A program made the position numbers and the translations under genes. This document shows, piece by piece, positions 1-7,918 of a DNA stretch of 64,000 nt. The notes under the pieces were generated by a model that was not told the DNA's origin, searched no databases, and was given only the letters and a program-made list of their open reading frames with translations. Position 1 is the first letter of the stretch. Every line of letters starts with the position of its first letter. Origin of the DNA: Magnetospirillum molischianum DSM 120 (GTDB lineage Bacteria > Pseudomonadota > Alphaproteobacteria > Rhodospirillales > Magnetospirillaceae); the NCBI RefSeq assembly GCF_000294655.1, contig NZ_CAHP01000001.1, positions 101,659 to 165,658 on the forward strand. The letters run 5' to 3'.

Positions 1-887
1 CCAAGGATGTCGTGTTGTCGATGATCTCTCTCGACTACAACGACACCATTATGGCCGCTGCCGGTCATCAGGCCGAAGCGATCCTTCAAGAAACCCGGCA
101 GATGTACAAGGGCCGGTATATTCTGGCCGTCGAGGGTAATCCGCCTCTGAACGAGGACGGGATGTACTGTATCGACGGTGGCCGTCCGTTTGTCGAACGG
201 CTGACTGAGATGGCCAGTGATGCGATGGCGGTTGTCGCCTGGGGTACTTGCGCCTCGTGGGGCTGCGTCCAGGCGGCTAAGCCGAATCCCACTCACGCGG
301 TGCCGATCGACAAGGTGATCCGCAACAAGCCGATTGTCAAAGTTCCCGGATGTCCGCCGATTGCCGAGGTGATGACCGGCGTCATCACCTATGTGACGAT
401 GTTCGGTCGGCTGCCCGATCTCGACCGCCAGGGACGGCCGAAGATGTTCTATTCCCAGCGCATTCACGACAAATGCTACCGGCGCCCGCATTTCGACGCC
501 GGGCAGTTCGTCGAGGAATGGGACGACGACGGCGCGCGCAAGGGGTTCTGCCTCTATAAAATGGGTTGCAAGGGTCCGACCACCTATAACGCCTGCTCGA
601 CGACACGGTGGAACGGCGGCGTGTCGTTCCCGATCCAGTCGGGTCACGGTTGTATCGGCTGTTCCGAGGACGCGTTCTGGGACAAGGGATCGTTCTATGA
701 CCGGCTGACCGGAATCAACGCCTTTGGTGTCGAACGCAATGCCGACGAAATCGGACTGGCTGCCGCGGGCCTTGTCGGCGCGGGTATCGCCGTCCATGCC
801 GGTATCACGGCCGTCCGCCAACTGACCGCCAAACCCAGGGACATCAAGGCCACGACGTCCGATCCGACCAATCCGAACGCTGGCTGA
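1..887 (+). CDS. hupS: [NiFe] uptake hydrogenase small subunit, 5' end cut by window
   Basis: Electron-transfer subunit of a membrane-bound group 1 [NiFe] hydrogenase; it carries three Fe-S clusters between the active site and the cytochrome b. The reading frame is open to the left edge, so the Tat signal peptide and the first proximal-cluster cysteines are missing. Numbering from the GTG at 12, I see proximal-cluster C80 and C114 (VPGCPP), distal-cluster H152, C155, C180 and C186, and medial-cluster C195, C214 and C217. C85 in the GTCASWGC stretch sits where O2-tolerant enzymes such as E. coli Hyd-1 have a supernumerary cysteine. A hydrophobic helix near residues 248-267 is the usual C-terminal membrane anchor that docks on HupC. 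The gene is 17 nt upstream of hupL. Confidence 0.97.
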   Translation, partial: KDVVLSMISLDYNDTIMAAAGHQAEAILQETRQMYKGRYILAVEGNPPLNEDGMYCIDGGRPFVERLTEMASDAMAVVAWGTCASWGCVQAAKPNPTHAVPIDKVIRNKPIVKVPGCPPIAEVMTGVITYVTMFGRLPDLDRQGRPKMFYSQRIHDKCYRRPHFDAGQFVEEWDDDGARKGFCLYKMGCKGPTTYNACSTTRWNGGVSFPIQSGHGCIGCSEDAFWDKGSFYDRLTGINAFGVERNADEIGLAAAGLVGAGIAVHAGITAVRQLTAKPRDIKATTSDPTNPNAG

Positions 888-904
888 CAGGGGAATACAT
901 CGTC

Positions 905-2695
905 ATGGGCGCTCAGACACCGAATGGCTTCTCCCTCGACGCGTCCGGCAAGCGGATTGTTGTCGATCCCGTTACGCGCATCGAGGGACATCTGCGCGTT
1001 GAAGTGAACGTCGATGAAAATAACGTGATCCGCAATGCCGTCTCGACCGGCACGATGTGGCGCGGGATCGAAGTGATCCTGAAAGGACGCGATCCCCGCG
1101 ACGCCTGGGCCTTTACCGAGCGGATTTGCGGCGTTTGCACCGGGACCCACGCCCTGACCTCGGTGCGAGCGGTGGAAAACGCGCTGAAAATCGACATCCC
1201 GGAAAACGCCAATACGATCCGTAACCTGATGCAGCTTGCTCTTCAGGTCCACGATCATCTGGTCCATTTCTACCATTTGCATGCGCTCGATTGGGTCGAT
1301 GTGGTGTCGGCGTTGAAGGCCGATCCGAAGGCGACCTCCGTTCTGGCGCAATCGATCTCGCGCTGGCCGATGTCGTCGCCCGGTTATTTCAAGGATCTCC
1401 AGACCCGTCTGGGCAATTTCGTCGAGTCCGGCCAGCTCGGCCCGTTTAAGAACGGTTATTGGGGGCATCCGGCCTACAAGTTGCCGCCCGAGGCGAACCT
1501 GCTGGCGGTGGCTCATTATCTGGAAGCGCTCGATTTCCAGAAAGAGATCGTCAAGATCCACACCATCTATGGCGGCAAGAACCCGCACCCGAACTGGCTG
1601 GTCGGCGGCGTGCCGTGCTCGATCAATGTCGATGGCACCGGGGCGGTCGGTGCGATCAATATCGAACGGCTGAATCTGGTTTCGTCGGTGATCGACCGGA
1701 CCCTGGATTTTGTCGAACAGGTCTATTTGCCCGATGTCGTCGCCATCGCCGGGTTCTATAAAGACTGGCTTTACGGCGGCGGGCTGTCGTCGAAATCGGT
1801 GATGTCCTATGGCGACATTCCCGAACACGCCAATGACTATTCAGACAAAAGCCTTCTGCTGCCGCGCGGGGTCATCCTGGGCGGTAATCTGAAGGAAATC
1901 CACGAGATCGACCTGAACGCGCCGGATCAGATCCAGGAATTCGTTGCTCATTCCTGGTACAAATATCCCGACGAGACGATCGGTCTGCACCCCTATGACG
2001 GCGTGACCGAACAGAACTATCAGCTTGGTGCCAACGCCAAGGGCAGCAAGACCAATATCGAGGCCCTTGACGAATCCGCGAAATATTCCTGGATCAAATC
2101 GCCGCGTTGGAAGGGCAATGCTGTCGAGGTCGGTCCACTCGCCCGTTACATCATCGGCTATGCTCAGGGCAAAGCGGAATTCAAGGACCCGACCGACAAG
2201 TTGTTGACCGATCTCGGTCTGCCGCTTTCGGCACTGTTCTCGACACTGGGACGCACCGCTGCGCGCGCCCTGGAATGCCAGTGGGCGGCGCAAAAAATGC
2301 GCTATTTCCAGGACAAGCTGATGGACAGCATCAAGGCGGGCAATCTTGCCACCGCCAATGTCGATAAGTGGCAGCCCTCAACCTGGCCGAAAGAGGCGAG
2401 GGGCGTCGGCTTCACCGAAGCGCCACGCGGCGCGCTTGGCCACTGGATACGGATCAAGGACGCCAAGATCGACAATTACCAGTGTGTCGTCCCCACCACC
2501 TGGAACGGCAGCCCGCGCGATCCCAAGGGCAATATCGGTGCGTTCGAGGCATCGCTGCTCGACACGCCGGTCGCCGATCCGAATCAGCCGTTGGAGATCA
2601 TCCGCACACTGCATTCCTTCGATCCCTGTCTCGCGTGTTCGACCCATGTGATGAGCCCGGACGGGCAAGAGATGGCGAAGGTCACCGTGCGCTGA
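905..2695 (+). CDS. hupL: [NiFe] uptake hydrogenase large subunit
   Basis: Catalytic subunit that splits H2 at a NiFe(CN)2CO centre on the periplasmic face of the inner membrane. The 596-residue product has the normal family length. The nickel ligands are visible as C75 and C78 in the [14 protein letters not shown] motif and C575 and C578 in DPCLACSTH. The maturation protease site follows H581, leaving a 15-residue tail that starts VMSPDG and would be removed by HupD. The ATG at 905 is preceded by an AGGGGAA ribosome site. It follows hupS by 17 nt and precedes hupC by 72 nt in the same operon. Confidence 0.98.
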   Translation: MGAQTPNGFSLDASGKRIVVDPVTRIEGHLRVEVNVDENNVIRNAVSTGTMWRGIEVILKGRDPRDAWAFTERICGVCTGTHALTSVRAVENALKIDIPENANTIRNLMQLALQVHDHLVHFYHLHALDWVDVVSALKADPKATSVLAQSISRWPMSSPGYFKDLQTRLGNFVESGQLGPFKNGYWGHPAYKLPPEANLLAVAHYLEALDFQKEIVKIHTIYGGKNPHPNWLVGGVPCSINVDGTGAVGAINIERLNLVSSVIDRTLDFVEQVYLPDVVAIAGFYKDWLYGGGLSSKSVMSYGDIPEHANDYSDKSLLLPRGVILGGNLKEIHEIDLNAPDQIQEFVAHSWYKYPDETIGLHPYDGVTEQNYQLGANAKGSKTNIEALDESAKYSWIKSPRWKGNAVEVGPLARYIIGYAQGKAEFKDPTDKLLTDLGLPLSALFSTLGRTAARALECQWAAQKMRYFQDKLMDSIKAGNLATANVDKWQPSTWPKEARGVGFTEAPRGALGHWIRIKDAKIDNYQCVVPTTWNGSPRDPKGNIGAFEASLLDTPVADPNQPLEIIRTLHSFDPCLACSTHVMSPDGQEMAKVTVR

Positions 2696-2767
2696 CATTT
2701 GTCGGCGTAAGGCGACCCGCCCCATTGCACCGTCACGACGTGAACCCAAGTCGGAAGGGGAAAGGCT

Positions 2768-3493
2768 ATGGCGGAACTCACTAAACTCCAGGGGGCCATC
2801 GACAGCCAGGGCGAGCGCGCGGTAAGCCGCCAGACCGTCTATGTCTATGAAACGGCGGTTCGGCTGTGGCACTGGATCAACGCGCTGGCGATCACCGTGC
2901 TGGGAGTGACCGGATATCTTATCGGTTCGCCCCTGCCTTCGATGCCGGGCGAGGCCAGCGCTTATTACGTCATGGGCTATATCCGTTTTGCCCATTTCTC
3001 CGCCGGGTATGTACTCGCCATCGGGTTCCTGTTCCGGCTGTATTGGGCCTTTGTCGGTAATCGCTATTCCAAGCAGATCTTCGTTCCGCCGGTGTGGAGC
3101 AAGCTATGGCGCTGGGGATTGGTCTACGAACTGAAGTGGTATCTGTTCCTGGTCAAGGACCCGAAAAAGTATATCGGGCACAACCCGTTGGGCCATGCCG
3201 CGATGTCGAGCTTCGTCGTCGTGCTGATCTTCATGATCTGCACGGGGTTTGCTCTTTATTCGCAGGGGACGGGGAATGACAGCTGGCAGTTCGCGCTGTT
3301 TGGCTGGGTATTCAGTATCTGGCCCAACGCCCAAGACGTCCATACATGGCATCATCTCGGCATGTGGTCGATCGTGATCTTTGCCATCATCCATGTCTAT
3401 GCCGCAATCCGCGAAGACATTCTGTCGCGCCAGAGCACGATCTCGTCGATCGTATCGGGCGAACGTGTGTTCCGCGACGATTTCCGGCACTGA
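2768..3493 (+). CDS. hupC: Ni/Fe-hydrogenase b-type cytochrome subunit
   Basis: Di-haem cytochrome b that anchors HupSL in the inner membrane and passes electrons to quinone. The 241 residues contain four clear hydrophobic segments. Candidate haem histidines are H35 (RLWHW), H76 (RFAHFSAGY), H192, H195 or H196 (HTWHHLGMW) and H209 (IIHVYAAIRED). The ATG at 2768 has a GGAAGGGG ribosome site just upstream. The gene lies directly after the structural genes and 3 nt before hupD, the standard order for this group of uptake hydrogenases. Confidence 0.96.
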   Translation: MAELTKLQGAIDSQGERAVSRQTVYVYETAVRLWHWINALAITVLGVTGYLIGSPLPSMPGEASAYYVMGYIRFAHFSAGYVLAIGFLFRLYWAFVGNRYSKQIFVPPVWSKLWRWGLVYELKWYLFLVKDPKKYIGHNPLGHAAMSSFVVVLIFMICTGFALYSQGTGNDSWQFALFGWVFSIWPNAQDVHTWHHLGMWSIVIFAIIHVYAAIREDILSRQSTISSIVSGERVFRDDFRH

Positions 3494-3496
3494 TCC

Positions 3497-4081
3497 ATGA
3501 TCGCGACACACTCACCCGCCTTGCCGAAAACCCTTATCCTCGGCATCGGCAACATTTTGTGGGCCGATGAAGGTTTTGGGGTGCGAGCGGTGGAGGCATT
3601 CCACCGCCGCTATGCGGTGCCCGAAAGCGTGACCGTGCTCGATGGCGGGACACAGGGGCTTTACCTCGTCCAATTCGTCCGCGAGGCGGACCAGCTTTTG
3701 GTGTTCGATGCGATCGATTACGGCCTTGCCCCTGGCACGGTGAAAATCGTGCGGGACGACGAGGTGCCGAAATTTACCGGCGCGAAGAAGATGAGTTTGC
3801 ACCAGACCGGCTTTCAAGAAGTGTTGAGCGCAGCGGATTTGCTGGGATCGTATCCGCGCCGTCTGGCCCTGGTCGGCTGCCAGCCGCTCGATCTTGAAGA
3901 TTGGGGCGGCCCGTTGACAGTTCCGGTGCGGGCGGCGCTGGCCCCCGCACTGGAAGCCGCGCTGGCAATTCTGGACGAATGGGGGCTTGTCGTTACCCCC
4001 CGTCCTGCCGGAGACGACGGGGCGGGGTTACTGGCTCACGATATCGATGTCGCCAGTTTCGAGCGTCGCGCCGGGGAGTAA
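3497..4081 (+). CDS. hupD: Hydrogenase maturation endopeptidase HupD
   Basis: Nickel-dependent protease that clips the C-terminal peptide from HupL once the metal centre is in place. The 194 residues start with the family motif GIGNILWADEGFGVR. The three metal-sensing residues known from E. coli HybD correspond to E25, D71 and H102. The start lies 3 nt after the hupC stop. The last 30 or so residues extend past the usual HybD core and carry no motif I recognise. Confidence 0.95.
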   Translation: MIATHSPALPKTLILGIGNILWADEGFGVRAVEAFHRRYAVPESVTVLDGGTQGLYLVQFVREADQLLVFDAIDYGLAPGTVKIVRDDEVPKFTGAKKMSLHQTGFQEVLSAADLLGSYPRRLALVGCQPLDLEDWGGPLTVPVRAALAPALEAALAILDEWGLVVTPRPAGDDGAGLLAHDIDVASFERRAGE

Positions 4082-4086
4082 CGCGA

Positions 4087-4389
4087 ATGTGTATCGGGCT
4101 GCCGATGCGGGTGGTGACGGGCGGCGACTTCTTTGCCGAATGCGACCGCCGGGGAACGATAGAGCGAGTCTCTTTGCTGCTGATCGGGCCGCAGCCTGCG
4201 GGAACCCCGGTCCTGGTTTATCTGGGGACGGCGGTGCGGGTTCTGGGGGCCGAAGAAGCGCGGTTGATCGACGACGCCCTGGACGGCGTTGCCGCCGCGA
4301 TCGAAGGACGGCCCTACGACCATCTGTTTGCCGATCTGATCGATCGCGAGCCGGAATTGCCCGACTTCCTGCGGGTGCCAAGCGTTTAG
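4087..4389 (+). CDS. hupF: HypC-family hydrogenase chaperone HupF
   Basis: Small HypC paralogue dedicated to the uptake hydrogenase. In rhizobia HupF helps deliver the Fe(CN)2CO unit and protects the large subunit under O2 (established for the family). The true start is the ATG at 4087, because the product then begins MCIGLPM with the essential N-terminal Cys2. The reading frame is open further upstream but would overlap hupD. The 100-residue length exceeds that of HypC (77 residues, encoded at 10161), as expected for HupF with its longer C-terminal tail. It lies 5 nt after hupD and is followed by a strong GGGAGGAA site for hupH. Confidence 0.9.
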   Translation: MCIGLPMRVVTGGDFFAECDRRGTIERVSLLLIGPQPAGTPVLVYLGTAVRVLGAEEARLIDDALDGVAAAIEGRPYDHLFADLIDREPELPDFLRVPSV

Positions 4390-4405
4390 TCCGGGAGGAA
4401 CCGCG

Positions 4406-5212
4406 ATGATTCTGGATCTTCTGGGGGAAAGCGGGGACAAGCGCGCGCCATCGCTGTCTTTTTTGTCGGGGAGCGGAGCCGAAGAGGCGGTGGCGCGCTG
4501 TCCGCGTGTCGCCGCTCTGTTGCCCCGGCTTGCCGAGGCTCTGACGGCGAGGAGCGCGGGGCAGTCCGATCACCGCTTCGATCTGGCCGGTCTCGACGAA
4601 TTGGAACTGACCCTGATCGCTGATGTCCTGGGCGAAGGCGAGGTCTCGGGCGTCGTGACCATGCCCGATGGGATCGTCGCTCACATCGAGGAAGCGGTGA
4701 TGGCGGGGCTGTGGCGCGTCCGTTGTGTCGATTCCGAGGGCCGGATCGTCGCCGACTACCTTGACGTTGCTGCCATTCCCGAGGCAGTACGTGGTGCCGC
4801 GACCGTCCTGACCCGTCCCGACATCGCGCTTGCCGCTCTCCCTGCGGGCCTTGTCACCGCGTCGGTGCTGGTCGCCGAGATTGGCGCCCACCTGGAATCG
4901 TGGCGTCCGGGGCAGCCCAACCGCGTCGTTACCGTTTCGCACCTGCCGGTTCCACTTGAGGACATGACCTTCCTTCAGGAACTGCTCGGCACGGGGCCGG
5001 TCCGAATCTTATCACGCGGTTATGCCAGTTGCCGGGTGGTTTCGACCGCGACCCGTCATGTCTGGTCGGTGCAATACGTCGATGCCGCCGGAGCCATCGT
5101 GCTCGATACGCTGGAGATTGGCGACGTGCCGGCGGCGGCCTGCGCCACCGAAGAGGATATTCGCGATTCCGCGTTGCGGGTGGCCCAGATCGACCGGGCC
5201 TATTTCGCATGA
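4406..5212 (+). CDS. hupH: Hydrogenase assembly protein HupH/HyaF
   Basis: Accessory protein of the HupH/HyaF family, needed for processing of the uptake hydrogenase large subunit; the biochemical role is not settled. The 268-residue product shows the two family repeats. One centres on LGEGEVSG followed by AGLWRVR (about residues 74-105). The second, C-terminal one reads LLGTGPVRILSRGY then TRHVWSVQY and ends with LEIGDVP. The gene starts 16 nt after hupF, with GGGAGGAA upstream. Its stop overlaps the hupJ start in an ATGA. Confidence 0.9.
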   Translation: MILDLLGESGDKRAPSLSFLSGSGAEEAVARCPRVAALLPRLAEALTARSAGQSDHRFDLAGLDELELTLIADVLGEGEVSGVVTMPDGIVAHIEEAVMAGLWRVRCVDSEGRIVADYLDVAAIPEAVRGAATVLTRPDIALAALPAGLVTASVLVAEIGAHLESWRPGQPNRVVTVSHLPVPLEDMTFLQELLGTGPVRILSRGYASCRVVSTATRHVWSVQYVDAAGAIVLDTLEIGDVPAAACATEEDIRDSALRVAQIDRAYFA

Positions 5213-5688
5213 TGGATGCGGCGAGGCAGGTTGGCGACCGGCTGGAGGCGATCTATCGCGAGATCGACATCCGGTCGATGCGGGATTTGCCGATCCATAA
5301 CCCGCGGCTGGAGGTTCAGGCGGTTGGGTTCCGCCCGCACCGGGGATGGGCAATCGGCGCTCTTGTCACCCCGTGGTTCATGAATATCTGTTTGGCCGAA
5401 ATCGCGGGCGGTTCGTCGCTGCCCCCCGCCTTGCCCGGCGATAGTCATGCCCTGGCGTTGCCACTGGGCACCCTCGATTTTGTTGTCGGATCGGTCGAGG
5501 GATTCGGGCGGCTGGATTCAGTGTCACTGTTCTCGCCGATGGTGTCGTTCGACGATCCCGAGGTGACGCGGATCACGGCGACGGCGGCACTGGCGGCGTT
5601 GTTCGAATCAGTTCCATCCCCTGCCGCCCTGGCCGTGCCGCGCAATCGCCGCGAGATGCTGTTCGGGCGCGGAGCCGTCGTATCGTGA
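5209..5688 (+). CDS. hupJ: [NiFe] hydrogenase assembly chaperone, HybE family (HupJ)
   Basis: Small chaperone of the HupJ/HybE family, thought to hold the hydrogenase subunits in an export-competent state. The 159-residue product contains the family pattern IHNPRLEVQAVGFR, then LVTPWFMNI, then the phenylalanine-rich SVSLFSPMVSF stretch. The open frame begins further upstream, but the start must be the ATG at 5209 (or the adjacent one at 5212), which overlaps the hupH stop as ATGATG. Its own stop overlaps the GTG of hupK, so hupH, hupJ and hupK are translationally coupled. Confidence 0.87.
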   Translation: MMDAARQVGDRLEAIYREIDIRSMRDLPIHNPRLEVQAVGFRPHRGWAIGALVTPWFMNICLAEIAGGSSLPPALPGDSHALALPLGTLDFVVGSVEGFGRLDSVSLFSPMVSFDDPEVTRITATAALAALFESVPSPAALAVPRNRREMLFGRGAVVS

Positions 5689-6725
5689 CCGCGCCATTGT
5701 CTGTCGGCTGTGTTCATATTGCCGCGACAATGGCCGAGGGAGCCGTTGTTGCCGCCTCGATCGCCTGCGATCGTCCCTACAATATCGGGGCTGTGCTCGT
5801 TCGCCATCCGTTGGATCAAATCCCCGATCTGGTCGGGCGTCTCCATACGTTATGCGCGGTCTCGCAATCGCTGGCGGCCCGATCCGCCCTGACGGCGGCG
5901 GGTGTGTCGCTTGGTCCGTTCGATTCTGCTTTGGCCGAGCGCCGCCTTGCCGCCGAGCGTCTGGTCGAGCTTCTTCGGGCGACGGCGATCGGGTTCGCCG
6001 ACGTGGTAACGCCCGACCCGAACGAAATCCAGGCATTGCGGCATGTTTTGGCCGCTGGGAGCGGCACCCTGGCCAATGGAACAGCCGATGGAGCCGGGAT
6101 TGAAGAGGCGCTGGCCGTGCTCGGTCTTACGGAGGACCTGCCTTTGCCTGAGTCCTGGGCCGGGCGGGTTACGTCTTGCGCGGCCGAGATCCTGTGGTCC
6201 GATGAGGGCGTGATCGACCCGCTTGGCCCGGATGACGATGAGGCAGTCGTTGCGGCGCTGCTTGACGCGGGCGAGGCATTTGCGGCGCGGCCGGTTCTGC
6301 CGGGTCGCCGGGTTCATACCGGCCCGGTCGCTCGCGCCGCGCGGGCCGGTCGCCCGTGTCGTCGGCCCTTGTCCGCCCGCTTTGCCGAAATTGCCCAGGC
6401 GGCGCGACGTGTGGCCGGAATGGTCGAGGAGACCGCGATTCCCTGGCTGCGGGCCGGGCAGATTGCGCCCGGTATCGGCTTTGCCGCTATCGAAGGCCCA
6501 CGGGGGCGACTTCATCATCTTGCCGTTCTGGACCGAGGCGGCCGCCTCGACCGCTACCTTATCCTCGCACCGACGGCATGGACTTTTGCCCCTGACGGCC
6601 CGTTCGCCGCAGCGCTGACTCGGCTTCGTCCCGGCGGAGCCGTTTCCGTCGAACGAAGCGTTGCCCGGTTGGCCGCTTTGTTCGATCCCTGTGTCGCCTG
6701 CAAGATCGTGGTGACTCATGCATGA
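5685..6725 (+). CDS. hupK: Hydrogenase maturation factor HupK, large-subunit paralogue
   Basis: HupK is a degenerate paralogue of the hydrogenase large subunit and is thought to act as a scaffold during metal-centre assembly. The 346-residue product keeps the C-terminal DPCVAC motif (C336, C339) that ligates metal in HupL. The N-terminal counterpart is reduced to LCAVSQSLA, with one cysteine. No protease-cleaved tail follows apart from eight residues. It starts at a GTG overlapping the hupJ stop and ends 8 nt inside hypA (ATGCATGA). I identify it by position and by these relic motifs. Confidence 0.85.
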   Translation: MTAPLSVGCVHIAATMAEGAVVAASIACDRPYNIGAVLVRHPLDQIPDLVGRLHTLCAVSQSLAARSALTAAGVSLGPFDSALAERRLAAERLVELLRATAIGFADVVTPDPNEIQALRHVLAAGSGTLANGTADGAGIEEALAVLGLTEDLPLPESWAGRVTSCAAEILWSDEGVIDPLGPDDDEAVVAALLDAGEAFAARPVLPGRRVHTGPVARAARAGRPCRRPLSARFAEIAQAARRVAGMVEETAIPWLRAGQIAPGIGFAAIEGPRGRLHHLAVLDRGGRLDRYLILAPTAWTFAPDGPFAAALTRLRPGGAVSVERSVARLAALFDPCVACKIVVTHA

Positions 6726-7059
6726 GATGGCGCTGGCTGAAAGTGTGATCGATCTGGTCGAAGACGCGATCCGCGACAAAGATATCGCGCAGGTGAAAAG
6801 TGTGGTGGTCGAGGTCGGAATCCTCAGTCATGTCTCGCCCGAGGCATTGCTGTTTTGCTTCGATGCGGTTTGCCGCGACAGCGCGGCGGCGGGAGCACGG
6901 CTGGAGATCGTCCGGGTGGCGGGGGCGGGCTGGTGCCTTGATTGCGGCAAGACCGTTCCGCTGTCCGAGCGGTTCGGCGCGTGCCCCGAATGCGGCCGTC
7001 ATCATGTCCAGATGACGGCTGGAGACGAATTGCGAGTCAGGGAAGTGGAGATCGGATGA
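6718..7059 (+). CDS. hypA: Hydrogenase nickel incorporation protein HypA
   Basis: Nickel metallochaperone that works with HypB to insert nickel into HupL. The 113 residues show the canonical MHEMALAES start with nickel ligand H2. A structural zinc site is formed by C73, C76, C89 and C92 in two CxxC pairs. The length is normal. It overlaps hupK by 8 nt and hypB by an ATGA, so the maturation genes continue the structural operon without a break. Confidence 0.96.
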   Translation: MHEMALAESVIDLVEDAIRDKDIAQVKSVVVEVGILSHVSPEALLFCFDAVCRDSAAAGARLEIVRVAGAGWCLDCGKTVPLSERFGACPECGRHHVQMTAGDELRVREVEIG

Positions 7060-7901
7060 TGTGCACCGTTTGCGGATGCGGCGAAGCGTCGGTCGAAACC
7101 GGCAAGACCGGAGCCGACCATGTTCACTCTCACGATCACGGCCACGATCACGGCCACGGCCATAGCCATGATTATGGAACGGGGCTGGCGGGGGTGCATG
7201 TGCCGGGACTGAGCCAGGAGCGAATCGTGCGGATCGAGCGCGATATCCTGTCGAAGAACGATTCCCATGCTGCCGCCAACCGGGCGCGGCTGGCGGAATT
7301 GGGTGTTTTCGCGCTGAATCTGGTTTCCAGTCCCGGTTCGGGCAAGACGGCGTTGCTGGTCCGTGTTCTCTCCGATCTGGTTGGAAAAGTTCCGGTCGCG
7401 GTGATCGAAGGCGATCAGCAAACCTCGAACGACGCCGCCCGTATCCGTGCCACCGGCGTTGCCGCGATCCAGATCAACACCGGCAAGGGCTGCCATCTTG
7501 ACGCTCATATGGTTGGGCATGCTCTGGATGATTTGCCTTTGGAGCCGGGGAGTGTGCTGTTCATCGAGAATGTCGGCAATCTGGTTTGTCCGGCGGCGTT
7601 CGATCTGGGCGAGGCGCACAAGGTGGTGGTGCTGTCGGTCACCGAGGGCGAGGACAAGCCGCTTAAATATCCCGACATGTTCGCCGCCGCCGATCTGATG
7701 CTGCTCAACAAGTCCGATCTGTTGCCGCATATCGAATTCGATGTTGCCGCCTGTGTCGCCAACGCGCTGCGGGTTAATCCTCGTCTGAAGATTCTAACGG
7801 TGTCGGCCCGCAGCGGCGAGGGACTCGACTCGTTTCTCGATTGGGTCAGGGCTGGGCAGGCGCTGGCCCGCGCGACGGCGAAGGCCGCCGCTTTGGCGTG
7901 A
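7056..7901 (+). CDS. hypB: Hydrogenase nickel incorporation GTPase HypB
   Basis: GTPase that loads nickel onto the hydrogenase. From the ATG at 7056 (ATGATG overlapping the hypA stop) the product is 281 residues. It opens with the high-affinity nickel motif CxxCGCG, followed by a histidine-rich stretch (about residues 23-39) that can store nickel. The P-loop reads SSPGSGKT, and a G3-like FIENVGN and a G4 LNKSD motif follow. A metal-bridging CHLD sits in the switch region. The frame is open for 114 nt upstream, but the CxxCGCG start fixes the N-terminus. Confidence 0.96.
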   Translation: MMCTVCGCGEASVETGKTGADHVHSHDHGHDHGHGHSHDYGTGLAGVHVPGLSQERIVRIERDILSKNDSHAAANRARLAELGVFALNLVSSPGSGKTALLVRVLSDLVGKVPVAVIEGDQQTSNDAARIRATGVAAIQINTGKGCHLDAHMVGHALDDLPLEPGSVLFIENVGNLVCPAAFDLGEAHKVVVLSVTEGEDKPLKYPDMFAAADLMLLNKSDLLPHIEFDVAACVANALRVNPRLKILTVSARSGEGLDSFLDWVRAGQALARATAKAAALA

Positions 7902-7918
7902 GGCGAAAGGATCGGGCG

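Noticed and set aside
695-1828. 377-residue open frame on the minus strand under hupS and hupL
   Set aside because: Mirror frame of highly conserved hydrogenase codons; no ribosome site, and composition typical of antisense of G+C-rich genes.
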